Positions 10,763 through 20,812 of a DNA stretch of 64,000 bases are shown here, piece by piece. Each line of letters starts with the position of its first letter. Within the stretch, counting starts at the first letter, position 1. Origin of the DNA: Archegozetes longisetosus (taxonomy: Eukaryota; Arthropoda; Arachnida; Sarcoptiformes; Trhypochthoniidae); NCBI GenBank assembly GCA_018873245.2, contig JAEMBT020000004.1:682001-746000 (forward strand). The letters are read 5' to 3'. Below the pieces are notes generated by a model. It saw nothing but the letters and a program-made list of their open reading frames with translations, made no database searches and was not told the origin of the DNA. The position numbers and the translations under genes are program-made.

Positions 10763-11577
10763 CAGTCGGTCGAAAAAAGTTATGCATAGATCCCGGATTA
10801 ATCTCTGATGCGTTTGGATAAGAGGGACGAGACAGAAATTGAAACTATAAGTTTATAGTGTCAAATTATAGCATTACTCAGTAATTAAAAAACATAATAT
10901 GAGTAATAGTGTTATCCGTAGCTGAAGTCAGTTTATTTGATATTCATAAGAAAAACAATAAGTCATAGAATGAAAGTTACTGATAAGTATAGCATTGAAG
11001 GTTATGCATTTATTCATAAATTATTTGTGAGACATCTTAGTATTTTGTTTCCTTTTTCACATGCCGTAGTAATAAAGTATAGTAAACAAAAACATAATTC
11101 ATGGAATGGTCCACGCAAATTACGCCAATCATTCACTAATCATGTGTTAAAGTCTTAATAGGCTTTAAAGGGATTGATATAAAGAATAAATTTAGAGGGA
11201 AAGTAATCTTTAAGTATTTCACACATAGTTTATGAATAAATGCATAACCTTCAATGCTTTACTGATAAGATATATCAAACTATTTCAATCAAAACAGTTC
11301 AACAGTCAACTGTGATTCAATTTAAATAATTTTAATGATGAGTCGGACCGCTTTCTCGAGCTACCACTTCTTGTAGCACATGTGGCACTGACTCAACTAA
11401 CTTAATACAAAAATGAGTCAAAGTCTATTTTATCAAAGTTCTAAACTAATCTCTTAAGTATTCATTTATTGATTAATATTACTAAACGTAATACATATCT
11501 GTATGAGTTGTTGAGCCCTTAAGTTTATCAACTCTTCTGCATCTTTTTAGTGATGATAAACTTTTATCTGTCGACGG
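10763..11577. mobile_element. TA-target Tc1/mariner-type element, copy A
   Basis: It begins TACAGTCGGTCGAAAAAAGT (TA at 10761-10762) and ends at 11577 with ...TCTGTCGACGG followed by TA. On the opposite strand that end reads TACCGTCGACAGATAAAAGT, an imperfect inverted repeat of the start. A second copy lies in inverted orientation at 38815-42197 and matches along almost the whole length. Copy A is interrupted by a 274-bp MITE at 10988-11261 that is absent from copy B. Without that insert it is about 530 bp and has no transposase ORF, so it is non-autonomous. Confidence 0.85.
10988..11261. mobile_element. MITE nested in copy A, 8-bp TSD
   Basis: Nearly perfect inverted repeats of about 33 bp (AGCATTGAAGGTTATGCATT near both ends) are flanked by CTGATAAG at 10980-10987 and 11262-11269. 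The related copy at 39 kb lacks the insertion, which confirms the borders. The 8-bp duplication suggests hAT or Merlin, but the ends do not fit a clear hAT terminus, so the superfamily is left open. Confidence 0.85.
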
Positions 11578-11579
11578 TA

Positions 11580-12429
11580 CTATTGTCTTTCGTTATAGTG
11601 AACATTCTAATGCACCAGAAATTCGTTCATTATAATAGGGGTTCATTATATCGGATATAGTTAGAGTCAAAAATTAAGACTAAGCCTTTAGGCTGGAAGA
11701 CTATAAGATAGAGTAGTCTGTAGTCTTAGGCTGCTCTCAACCTCTTAGTCTTTAGGTTTAACCTCAGACCAAAAGCCTTAACCTCAGTCTAACCTCTTAG
11801 CCTCTCATGTGAGAAACTTCTTTCATATATTCTTTATTAATTGATAAGTAATTTATTATGTATTCTTGACTAGATACAGTTAAAATACAAAAATAATGTT
11901 CACATTAATCATTAAGAATCTTCAACCATGATTCTTAAAGCATCAATGTTTTAATAGTCTACTTATTCAAACGATTGCCTCTTTGAGTTACCAAATCTCT
12001 AGCTTTTGAGAATACCTACTCACCAGGAACACTTGTGGCTGGAATTGCAAAAAATTTCAACATTGAAGTGCAATACTTATAATTTGACACTGTGGCATTA
12101 TGCTATTTGAAAGAAGTCTTTTCATTCCGTTTTGGAGAATTTTATTTTCAATAATTTGTATATTTGGAGACCAAGAGGTTAACCTGAGCAGACCGAGGCT
12201 TAGGCTGTAGGCTTGGCCTCCTCATAACCTCATAGTCTTAGGCTTGGTCTTTAGGCTTCACAATTAGGAAAAGTTTAGGCTTTAGGCTCAACCTAAGACC
12301 AAACTTGAGGTTAGGCCGCCTAAAACTTTTAACTCTAGATATAGTGTAGAGGGTCTGTGGACTAAATAACTTTTTAAAAAGTGTCTATTATAGCGAGTCT
12401 ACTATATCCGACTTTATTACAGTCTACTG
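11580..12429. mobile_element. pogo/Tigger-like TA-target element
   Basis: It lies between TA at 11578-11579 and TA at 12430-12431. The termini (CTATTGTCTTTCGTTATAGT on the left; CAGTAGACTGTAATAAAGTC on the minus strand at the right) are only loosely inverted. They carry the repeated GTTATAGTGAAC / CTATAATAGAC motifs typical of pogo-like ends. It is split by a hAT element at 11662-12337; without it the element is about 165 bp, so it is a MITE. Confidence 0.6.
11662..12337. mobile_element. hAT-type MITE with TAGGCTT subterminal repeats
   Basis: The ends TAGAGTCAAAA and (minus strand) TAGAGTTAAAA are flanked by a perfect 8-bp duplication GATATAGT at 11654-11661 and 12338-12345. Both subterminal regions carry many copies of TTAGGCTT / AACCTC in both orientations, the usual arrangement of transposase-binding repeats in hAT elements. 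No transposase ORF is present. Confidence 0.85.
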
Positions 12430-12431
12430 TA

Positions 12432-13917
12432 TCTATAAAACAAAAGTAGATGATTAGCAGGATTTAGGATCTTACGCGTAAACTGGGACTTATTAATATA
12501 TTTTGTGAAATACATTGAAATAAAGGTCTTATTTGAAGTAAAATGTTTATTACTCACTCTATATTAAAATTTCTTAATAATAAATTTATTTATTATTACG
12601 TGCGATAACGATAAGCTTTTTGAATCTTAAAACATTTCTATTAAATTAAGATAATTAATGTTTACTGATATTATTATTGGTTATTTGAAATATAACCCAA
12701 TGTAGAATATAGAAAACTCAGTCATTTCTGAAGATTTGAATTTACAAACATTTTCTGGTAGAATTCTAAGAAAATGAATTCATCCAATTGAGAGCGTTAG
12801 TCGAAGAGAAGCCTTACGGAAAGCTTTCATAATTTAAAAGTTTTATAGAAAAGTCTAAGAAGAAGCTTAAAACGGTTACCCTTTGAAGTTTCGAAAACTA
12901 ATAAACTGTTTTGAAGCCCTAACAATACGATAAAAACTATTTTATTTTATAGAGATATCGCTTTCAAATCTTTATTAAGAAACCGACAGATTAATAATAA
13001 AAATAGTTGTAGGTTTTATCTCTATAAAACATCAAATTATCGCTAACTCATGATATAGAGCTGCAATTATTTTTAATTTAATAAACTCAATTATTCATAA
13101 CTTATTCTAGACAACCTTGGAAAATAGAAAATCTTTTACGAAAGAATATCTATTAATGAATGAAAAGTTTTTGTTACCTTGAAGACTCGATCTGCTAATT
13201 TCTTAATCTATTGGGATTTCTCTGGAGTTTGATAGTAGTTAAAGCAAGTTTATTCGATAAATTAAGCTTATTTATTAAATTAATGTTCAATTTTAATCTA
13301 TTCGAAGATATTTCCTTTCAAAATTTAGTTCATTTTAAGTTCAGGAAGTTGGAATGTTTTTTCTGATATAAAGTTTGGAAACTGGGTTTTCTAAACGTTA
13401 CGTTTTAAAACTTCGAAGTGATTCCCTATATCGAACTACTTTAATAAGACTTATTTACTGATGTACGTGACAACAATCTATTCATATCTCATGGAAATTT
13501 TGTAAAATCGAAATAATTTATTTCTTTAAAAAATCAATTTTGAGTCCACTAAACTAGTAAAATTTCTTTTAAAAAAATTAAGTTCAAGTCATATTTGAGC
13601 TTATTTTTCAAACTAATAATTCATAAAACTATATTATACAGAAAGCAACATTAAAAGAATACATGGCAACGAGAAATGTACCGTTGCAATATCATTCTAT
13701 TCATGATGCGTGTCATTTTCAAGCACATTTTTGATTTTTACTTCTTTTTCTCCTTAAATGATTAAGAAAAATTCTTATGTTATGTCATCATGATATTTTA
13801 CTGGAAGATAGATATGTTCGCGTAACAAGGCATCATTTCTAATTACTATGCATTGTGATAAATTTGTCTGATGCACTAATTATTAAAAGATTAAGTACAA
13901 AGCATAAAAACTTGATA
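12432..13917. other. gene-free AT-rich DNA
   Basis: About 1.5 kb with no recognisable ORF, RNA gene or convincing inverted repeat. Confidence 0.5.
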
Positions 13918-13919
13918 TA

Positions 13920-14059
13920 CAGCTAAACCTCTCTATCTTGAACACGTAGTTAAACCCTTTTTAATTAAGGCATAAATAAATTCATAAGAAACTAAGGCTT
14001 ATTTTTAATCTTTTTTAAAAAGGACTTAACTACGTGTCCAAGATAGAGAGGCTTAGCTG
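13920..14059. mobile_element. short palindromic pogo-like MITE, 140 bp
   Basis: Inverted arms of about 35 bp (CAGCTAAACCTCTCTATCTT on the left and CAGCTAAGCCTCTCTATCTT on the minus strand at the right) lie between TA at 13918-13919 and TA at 14060-14061. CTCTCTATCTTGAACACG resembles pogo/Tigger ends. It sits about 150 bp downstream of the cuticle gene's stop codon. Confidence 0.8.
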
Positions 14060-14214
14060 TATATATAAATTCGTAAAAGAAGTAAGGTATTTTATAGATT
14101 AGAAATAAAAAGATTTACTTAAAAGTTGATCTAATTTCAGTACATAATTAGGAGCAAAATTTAAAATAGTCTTAAAAAAGCACTTTACAACTGAAGGCCG
14201 CGAAAATACAGTCA

Positions 14215-14721
14215 TCACCAGTTATTCTTAGAACTGCCACGATGGTCATAGGTTGTGAATTTTTGCGAACCACCACCAAAACTTCCACCATAACTGCCAT
14301 GACTTATAGACTGATCATCACTAAAGCCACCCTTATTATCAGGTCCATTATAGATGGCATCGGCTGCATCCTGATTCCCAACTCCCGGTTCATTAGATCT
14401 AATTTTGGCCCGAAAGCCATTTGTCTTATCGGCCCAGTAGTCAACGACACGCATTCTTCCATCAGTGTCCTGTAGGCCATAAGAACCCTCTGCATTGCTA
14501 TTGGCGTCTCCCCTTTCATGGCGATAATTCTTTGCACCCCAGGGGTCGGTAATTTCGTAACTGAATTCATAGTTACCATAGTTGTCTTGCTTGTTGTTTG
14601 ATTTAGAGCTGCCGCCATGCTGTGAGGATTGAAAGCCACATAAGGATTGGCCACAAAATAGAGTTAATATTAGTACTGATATCAATGGGATCAGTATTTG
14701 TACAATATTTTTACTAAACAT
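14215..14721 (-). CDS. structural cuticle protein with Rebers-Riddiford chitin-binding domain
   Basis: A single-exon 168-residue ORF starting at the ATG at 14721. Residues 1-29 form a signal peptide (MFSKNIVQILIPLISVLILT...CG). A Ser/Asn-rich linker leads into an RR consensus at about 47-112: YEFSYEITDPWGAKNYRHE, then GSYGLQDTDGRMRVVDYWAD, then NGFRAKIRSNEPG. The GSY-x-DGR-x-V-x-Y core is the chitin-binding motif (Pfam chitin_bind_4), and the trailing FRA-x-I-x-(S/T)NEPG is the form common in mite and spider cuticle proteins. The Gly/Ser-rich tail (SYGGSFGGGS) is typical of matrix proteins. It is secreted and binds chitin in the procuticle. A TATA-like TTTATAA lies on the minus strand just upstream of the ATG. 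No neighbouring paralogue is present in the window. Confidence 0.92.
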   Translation of the reverse strand: MFSKNIVQILIPLISVLILTLFCGQSLCGFQSSQHGGSSKSNNKQDNYGNYEFSYEITDPWGAKNYRHERGDANSNAEGSYGLQDTDGRMRVVDYWADKTNGFRAKIRSNEPGVGNQDAADAIYNGPDNKGGFSDDQSISHGSYGGSFGGGSQKFTTYDHRGSSKNNW

Positions 14722-16146
14722 TTTTGCCCAACTTTTAGTCAGATTATAAAACGTTATAAGAAGTTATGAGAAGCTACAAGAGATTTTCCACTTGTTTATC
14801 ACACCTTTCTTTTAAGTGAAATGAAAGCTGATTTACCTTTTAAGAGTTTTTCTTTTGAATAAAATACTGAAAGTAAGGAAATATTTAACTAAAAATATTT
14901 AAATATAAGGTGAATAATAATATGTTCCTCATGCGAAGCGTTGAAAATTAATTGGATTAAGTCGTTAAACAAAGCGTGAATCGAGAAATTAGTCGTTTAT
15001 ATAGTCGTAATTTCGCTTTTCCCTCCTCTAAATTATGTGTTTCACAATTAGAATGAATGGTTAGCACTCAATCTAAGTATTCGGTTATATTGGTTTATCT
15101 GACGAGTGTCTAACAGTGATGTCAGATAACAATCTTTTTTGAAGATTTAGTTAATGGGCTCAAAATTTGGCTACTTTAATAGCGCTCAAATTCTTCCTAA
15201 ATAGATATTTTTGAATGCAATTAACTATGAGATTTTTTGTTTTAGAAGTTGGTTCTTCGTCATTATGTTATAGAAAATCTATTAACATTTCATATCTTGA
15301 TATTCTAAGCATAGGAAAATTTTAAAGAGCTTATAGACATGAATATATTTATTGCTTTTAGACAGTTTACAGTTTATGCATTCTGCTTGATACTTCAATA
15401 GTTTATTATATATCTAAATGAAAAATAATAACTAAATTTAACATATTTGACGAAAAATTCTCTTTAATAAAAAAAATTAGAGAACTTTTATCTAATTCTA
15501 AACTATAACTAATAATGGGTTAGAGTCAATCGAATACAAGGCAAGTTTAAAATGCACTGTTGCGTTCAATGATTTCATTGAATATATTTATACTTATACA
15601 ATGCTTCACGCATTGATTGACTATCGATAATTATTATAGTTGTCTAGTCTTCATATTCAAATTATCATTTCATTTAAAGTCTTTTAGTTACTTATTCAAC
15701 TAGTTAACGATCGAATGAATAAAACAAAAGAATGCTAGTTTTATGGGTCATAAAAATTGAAACAGAAGGTTTTTTTTCTTGAACTATATAGAAAATTTTA
15801 AAAATAGGAATTAATATTAGTTTATCTCACTACAACTTTTAATAAAGTTGTTGAATTTTGATTTGAAGTTCAGGCTATTATCATTTCAAATGTCTCAGTA
15901 CATAAAATTTGAACAACTTATTTTCTGATTGAATCTAAGGAAACGTATTAAAATGTAGAAATTCTTCTCGAATTTTGAAGAGCAAAGAATTGAGTACTTG
16001 TAAAATTTATGTGTTCGATGTTAAAATGGTTTGCCTTTACTTTAATTCTGATTTGATACAAAAATTAATTCTTCCTTAACTCTATTTTCAGGTTTTTTTT
16101 AAATAAAATTTCAAATTTTATTATAGGCCGTAATCTTTTAATCTAT
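14722..16146. other. intergenic DNA upstream of the cuticle gene
   Basis: AT-rich, with no ORF or transposon end recognised. It should contain the cuticle gene promoter. Confidence 0.4.
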
Positions 16147-16849
16147 TGTGCCGTCGCCGAAGAACAAACAGACTGTCGCGGGGCGACGCTAAAGGCCGAC
16201 TCTCCGTTCTTCAGCTCACAGGTCCGGAGCTCTTGCGGTAGCAATGCTTTGTTCCGGAGCGAGAGCAGAGAACAAGAGTTGGTCAGCGATTGAGTGCCTT
16301 CGCGGACCTGTTTGGGCGTCTGCCCGTGGCAAAGGGAAGAGTGTTTGTGCTTTTATTTTTGAGGGAGGGAGACCAGTTGGGAGCGCTCGACGATAAGCAC
16401 TACCTCAACTAAGTCTAAAAAGGGGCCAAAGCTTGCAAAGAAAAAAAATAATAAAAAGAAACAGCACTTTTACAAGCAAAGGAAAAACTGACTGATCTTT
16501 ATTGAATTTGAGGCTTTTTATACAAATTTTTGGACGAGGGCTAGCCTTAGTCCAATAGGAAACTGGTGTCGTAAGCACAAGTCCAATAAGGGCTCAGACG
16601 GACTAGATGTGGACTCACAAAGTTTGCGAGTTCAGACAGACGGTACGTGGACTCACTGGATTTGTGCTCAGGACACCAGCTTGGGAATAGGGAATTACAG
16701 GTAAGTTTTAGGATTAGGGTTTTGATTGCACTTAATAGTAGAAAAAGTTGTTTATATATAGAAATATTTGCGTGCAATCGATTTCCTAGTAAATGTTTTC
16801 TGATTTTAGTTTTTGTTTTTGTTTACTTTTCTTAACTATGAACGTTTCA
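16147..16849 (-). repeat. 3' LTR (703 bp)
   Basis: TGTGCCGTCGCC...AACGTTTCA. It differs from the other LTR mainly by a one-base poly-A length change and a 5-bp indel near 16480, which accounts for the 6-bp length difference. The short ORFs inside are not genes. Confidence 0.93.
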
Positions 16850-16862
16850 TTCTCCCCGGGTT
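16850..16862 (-). other. polypurine tract
   Basis: On the coding strand AACCCGGGGAGAA lies immediately before the 3' LTR, the expected plus-strand priming site. The pol stop codon (16864-16866) is one base away. Confidence 0.7.
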
Positions 16863-16863
16863 G

Positions 16864-19794
16864 TTAAGTTTGTTGCCGTGCAACAAATGGCGCGAGTTGA
16901 GATATGTGTGCCCTCGAAGTGCTACTATTAGGTCCGGCGGCGACATCATAAGTGACTGGGGATAGCTTTTTGATAATGATTAGAGGTCCTTCGTATCTCG
17001 GTGAAGTCTTGATGAGAGACGGATGATTAGAAGCTATTCTTCGAACTACTTCGTCTCCAACATTGAGCTCTACATGTTTGTGTTTTTCGTCGTGTGAAGC
17101 CTTCTTAGACTTCCTATACTGATATGTTCGTTCGTTGGCTAGTTGTCTGGCTTCATCTATCGTTGAAGCTGGGGATGCAAAAGTTGGTGATTCCTCAGTA
17201 CCGAAAAGTAGGTATCTCGGCGAGAACCCAGTGATGTCGTGGGGTGTTGAATTGTAATTCTTGACGACATCCTTTAGAAGAGTTGACCATTTACATTTTG
17301 GTTTGTCCAGCATAGCAGTTCTTAATTTCTCGATGAGGGTTCCATTCACTTTCTCAACAATACCGTTGGTCTGGGGGTGATATGAAGAGGAGAACGAATG
17401 TTTGACTTTGTATATGTTCAAAAAGTCTTTAAGTTCACGACTCTTAAAGTTTTTGGCTTGATCAGTGATGATTCGGCTAAAAGGTCCGACCATTCTAAAG
17501 ATGTCGGAGAGAACTGTCTTAATCGCCGTAGCAGAATTACTTGCTGTCGGAACTGCCCAAACATAACGTGTCATATGATCGATAACAACTTGGATATATT
17601 TATGGCGTGTTTTAGCGGCTGAAGACCCTAATTCAATTGTGTCTATTCCTGCCACTTCTAACGGTTCGAGATCCGATTCGAATAAAGTGTATTTCCCAAG
17701 TGTCGGTTGATGGCGATGTTTTGCAAGTTGACAAGTCTTGCATGAAGTCACATGTTTCTGAATATCTTTTCGGACATCCGGCCACCAGTAGTAGGGACTA
17801 ACCAACTTCGTTGTTTTGTTGATTCCGGGATGGCCAAATTCTTCGTGAAATCCAAAAAGAAGTTTTTGTCTAAGCTCAGCTGGAACGTACGCTCTGTACA
17901 ACCCATTATGATGTATGGTTGTGACGTTATTCCTCATGTGTGGCTTTCTGATGAACGACATATCTGACTTACTCTGGGCTTCGCGTAGTTCACCGATATC
18001 TAAGTGGAAGGAGGTAGGTGAACGCGAGAGTGCATCGACATGTTGTTGGGCTGAGCCTGCGCGATGGATAATCTCGAAGTTCCTCGTCGAGAGTCGAACT
18101 GACCACCTGAAGAGTCGTGACTTCGGATTCTTAAAGTTGAGAAGCCATTTTAAAGCGCTGTGATCTGTTATGATTTTAAATGGCTTGTTTAGGTAGTTAT
18201 CAAAGTGTTCAACTGCCTCTACAACCGCTAAACATTCGAGTTCTGAGGCAGAGTAATTTTCTTGAGTTGAATTGAGTCTCTTTGAGAAGTAGGCAATCAC
18301 TTTGTCGTTATTTCGTTCATCTTTCTGCGTGAGGATAGCGCCGATTCCTATTTTTGACGCATCTGTGAAAATACTGCACTGTTTATTTGAGTCGAACATT
18401 GCTATGACTGGTGTTTGGGTGATAGCATCTCTCAATATTTCAAATGCTGTTTGTTGATCGGGTGACCAGTGAAATGAAGTTGTTTTCTTAGTGAGATCTG
18501 ACAGTGGTTTGGCTTTGATGCTGAAGCCTTCAATGAATCGCCGGTAGTAGCCGGTGAGTCCGAGAAATCGTCGGATTTCGCGAACTGTTTGTGGTACAGG
18601 GAAGTTCTTGACAGCTTCAATTTTCCGTGGCGAAGGCTTGACTGCGTTGTGACTTATTATGTGTCCGAGATATTCGACTTCGGATTTGGCAAAGAAACAC
18701 TTAGAGAGCTTGAGTTTGATGTTATTTCGCCATAGTCTTTTGAACACTTCCCGAAGCAGTTCGATGTGTTCTTCGAATGTCGTGGAATAGACGATGAAGT
18801 CGTCAAGATAGTTGATAGCACCCTTGTATAGTAAGTCTGAGAGTGCCGTTTGAATGATGCGCTGAAATGTAGCTGGAGCATTCTTCAATCCGAAAGGCAT
18901 CACAAGCCACTCGTAATGTCCTTGATTAGTAACGAAAGCTGTTTTAGCTGTACATTTTGGATCCATTTCGATGTGCCAGTAGCCCCACGCTATATCGAGA
19001 GTCGTGAAGTATTTCGCCCCTTGAAGACGATCTATGACTTCGTGGATGTGAGGGAGAGGCATCTTGTCGTCGATGGTTAAGCTGTTGAGCTTTCGATAGT
19101 CTACACAAAGGCGTTGAGACCCATCTTTCTTTGGTTGAAGTATAACGGGGAAGGCCCAGGGGCTGACACTATCTTTGATTAGGTTCATCTTCTTGAGTTC
19201 TTCGATCTGTTTGGCTATTTCATCGTACTCATTCTGAGGTCTGCGGTATGGTCTTAATGTGATTGGCGGATGAGGAACAGTTGCAATGTAATGTCTTGCG
19301 ATTGTGATTCGACCGATATCTGTCTCGTGTTGACTGAAAATGTCTTCGTTTTGTCGTAAAAGCTCGTCTAGGAGCTGGTTCTCTTTGGTGTCGAGATGTA
19401 GAGCCACATACTTCTTTGGTCTAGAATTCTGTAGGCGATAGACTTTACGGCGCTTGATGTCTATTTGGAGATCGAATAGTTCCCCAATATCGAGTCCGAT
19501 AAGTAACGGGTATCGAAAGTTTTCCATAACATGAAGTGTGACTTGGTGTGTAATTGGATTAGTTTTGCCGATAGTTATAGTTGAAGTGACGCGACCAATG
19601 CTTTGAGTTATGCCATTTACCTGCGATACTGTGATTGATGAGTTAGGGATAAGTTTGAGTTTGAGTTGTTTAAAGAGTTGAAATGACATAACGCTAATCG
19701 TACTGCCAGTGTCGATAAAGGCTTGAATCTGATTTTGTTTAATAATGACTGGCAGATCGATTAGTTTAAAGATTGGTCGCTGATTTAGTTTAAA
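16864..19794 (-). CDS. pol: Gypsy pol polyprotein: protease, reverse transcriptase, RNase H, integrase
   Basis: Open without stops from the slippery site at 19794 to 16864, about 976 residues; the first internal Met is at 19689. The protease active site IDTGST lies just before that Met. Counting from Met19689, the RT has LDIAWGYWHI near 231 and the catalytic YLDD at 294-297. RNase H starts at IFTDAS near 440. Integrase has a zinc domain (His615, His619, Cys650, Cys653) and the catalytic triad Asp684, Asp743 and Glu779, with D-x35-E spacing. A GPY/F-like module (RYEGPLIIIKKL) follows near 900. All key residues are present, so the enzyme part looks functional. It is expressed in the -1 frame relative to the end of gag. 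No chromodomain or envelope gene follows. Confidence 0.94.
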   Translation of the reverse strand, partial: FKLNQRPIFKLIDLPVIIKQNQIQAFIDTGSTISVMSFQLFKQLKLKLIPNSSITVSQVNGITQSIGRVTSTITIGKTNPITHQVTLHVMENFRYPLLIGLDIGELFDLQIDIKRRKVYRLQNSRPKKYVALHLDTKENQLLDELLRQNEDIFSQHETDIGRITIARHYIATVPHPPITLRPYRRPQNEYDEIAKQIEELKKMNLIKDSVSPWAFPVILQPKKDGSQRLCVDYRKLNSLTIDDKMPLPHIHEVIDRLQGAKYFTTLDIAWGYWHIEMDPKCTAKTAFVTNQGHYEWLVMPFGLKNAPATFQRIIQTALSDLLYKGAINYLDDFIVYSTTFEEHIELLREVFKRLWRNNIKLKLSKCFFAKSEVEYLGHIISHNAVKPSPRKIEAVKNFPVPQTVREIRRFLGLTGYYRRFIEGFSIKAKPLSDLTKKTTSFHWSPDQQTAFEILRDAITQTPVIAMFDSNKQCSIFTDASKIGIGAILTQKDERNNDKVIAYFSKRLNSTQENYSASELECLAVVEAVEHFDNYLNKPFKIITDHSALKWLLNFKNPKSRLFRWSVRLSTRNFEIIHRAGSAQQHVDALSRSPTSFHLDIGELREAQSKSDMSFIRKPHMRNNVTTIHHNGLYRAYVPAELRQKLLFGFHEEFGHPGINKTTKLVSPYYWWPDVRKDIQKHVTSCKTCQLAKHRHQPTLGKYTLFESDLEPLEVAGIDTIELGSSAAKTRHKYIQVVIDHMTRYVWAVPTASNSATAIKTVLSDIFRMVGPFSRIITDQAKNFKSRELKDFLNIYKVKHSFSSSYHPQTNGIVEKVNGTLIEKLRTAMLDKPKCKWSTLLKDVVKNYNSTPHDITGFSPRYLLFGTEESPTFASPASTIDEARQLANERTYQYRKSKKASHDEKHKHVELNVGDEVVRRIASNHPSLIKTSPRYEGPLIIIKKLSPVTYDVAAGPNSSTSRAHISQLAPFVARQQT

Positions 19795-20632
19795 TGATGG
19801 ATTTCTTCTACGGGTTCCTGAAGTTCAATTGTATGTGGAGTATTTGGGTTTTGTTGGGATCTTTGGTTACGGTTTTTGTTGCCCGCGCGGAAACGACTGT
19901 TGTTATGGTAGTTCTGCTTATTTTGAGTGAAAGGACAATCACGATTCCAATGCCATTCGGTTTTACCACGTAGTAAACAGTAACGGCATGGAGCTGGTGG
20001 TCGGGATGTGTTGTCTTGAACAGCTGCAAAACTTTTCGGTTGAGTATCCCTTTTGGTACAGGGTTGCGTTGTAGTCGTTGTCGCTGTTTTTGTTGATGTG
20101 ACTCCACTTGCTGTGCGATTCTGATCCAGTTACTGGTATCCGTTAAGTTGGCAGCAGTTAAAGTGAGCTTCCAATCGTGCGGGAGGCCTTCAGTCAGCTG
20201 ATGAACTATGTCCTGTTCGCTGAGCTTCGTTTGACGAAGAAGTCTGAGTTTTTCTTGATAGTACTGCAGAACAGTTTCGTCACGTCGAAGGTATCGCCGT
20301 TGAGCGTCGATTAAAGGTGTTGCGGTGGGAACACCGAAACGGTTGAAGAATTTTATCCTAATTTCGTTCCAGTCAGTAACGTTAGTTGAAATAATCTCGT
20401 CGGCGTACCATTCTAGTGCGCTACCACTCAAATAGTACATTAGAGTCTTGCGTCTATCAGCGATAGTTTGGTTTGTGGTGTCAAGTTCGAAAAGCGCCAT
20501 CCAAGACTGTGCTCGGACTTTACTGTCCGTACCGTCATAACGCTGAAGACGGGGATAGCTATCAGTATGTGTATCAGTTTGGGTTGGATTAGTAAGGCTA
20601 TTTTGTCGACCACGAGGCATTGTTGAATTCAA
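19785..20632 (-). CDS. gag: Gypsy gag, with an internal frame change
   Basis: The ATG at 20632 opens a frame with a retrotransposon gag (capsid) region: QSWMALFELD, SALEWYADEI, NEIRIKFFNRF and a YYQEKLRLLRQ segment. This frame stays open to 19808. The nucleocapsid zinc knuckle, however, is in the -1 frame (CRYC, then x8-H-x4-C, near 19985-19935), which runs on to a stop at 19785-19787. Both frames are open between about 20130 and 20030, so the change lies there. No canonical slippery heptamer was seen in phase in that interval. An indel in this copy is the simplest explanation, and it would remove the knuckle and the normal route to pol. The capsid and knuckle assignments are family knowledge. 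Confidence 0.85.
19788..19794 (-). promoter_or_regulatory. candidate -1 ribosomal frameshift site UUUAAAC at gag stop
   Basis: On the coding strand the zinc-knuckle frame reads CAT TTA AAC TAA. The heptamer T TTA AAC is the canonical X XXY YYZ slippery sequence in the correct phase, and the gag stop follows directly. Slipping back one base enters the pol frame exactly. A downstream pseudoknot or stem was not worked out. Confidence 0.75.
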
Positions 20633-20812
20633 GTAGGGTGAAAAAAAAGTAGAACTGTTCTTGTATTTAGAAATGTATTTTATTTATTATGGGACTGATT
20701 TCGAAATTTGTTCAAAACATTTGTTTTTATTTTCTTGAAGGCAATTATAAATATTTTTTAAATGTAAATATTGTTTTCGCTTTTCTCAGCTTTAGTAAGC
20801 CACTCACGAGCG

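Noticed and set aside
10937-11158. 73-codon ORF
   Set aside because: Starts in the Tc1-like element and runs across the border of the nested MITE; no protein-family signal.
11680-12320. Clusters of TTAGGC/TAGGCTT resembling (TTAGGC)n telomere repeats
   Set aside because: Units are irregular, in both orientations and confined to the two ends of a hAT element with a perfect 8-bp duplication, so they are subterminal transposase-binding repeats.
16547-16835. ORFs of 62-76 codons repeated identically at 21576-21864
   Set aside because: They lie within the two LTR copies; identity reflects LTR duplication, not coding constraint.
17398-19080. Several plus-strand and alternate-frame ORFs of 62-82 codons
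   Set aside because: Shadows of the long, GC-richer minus-strand pol frame, which has all the catalytic motifs.
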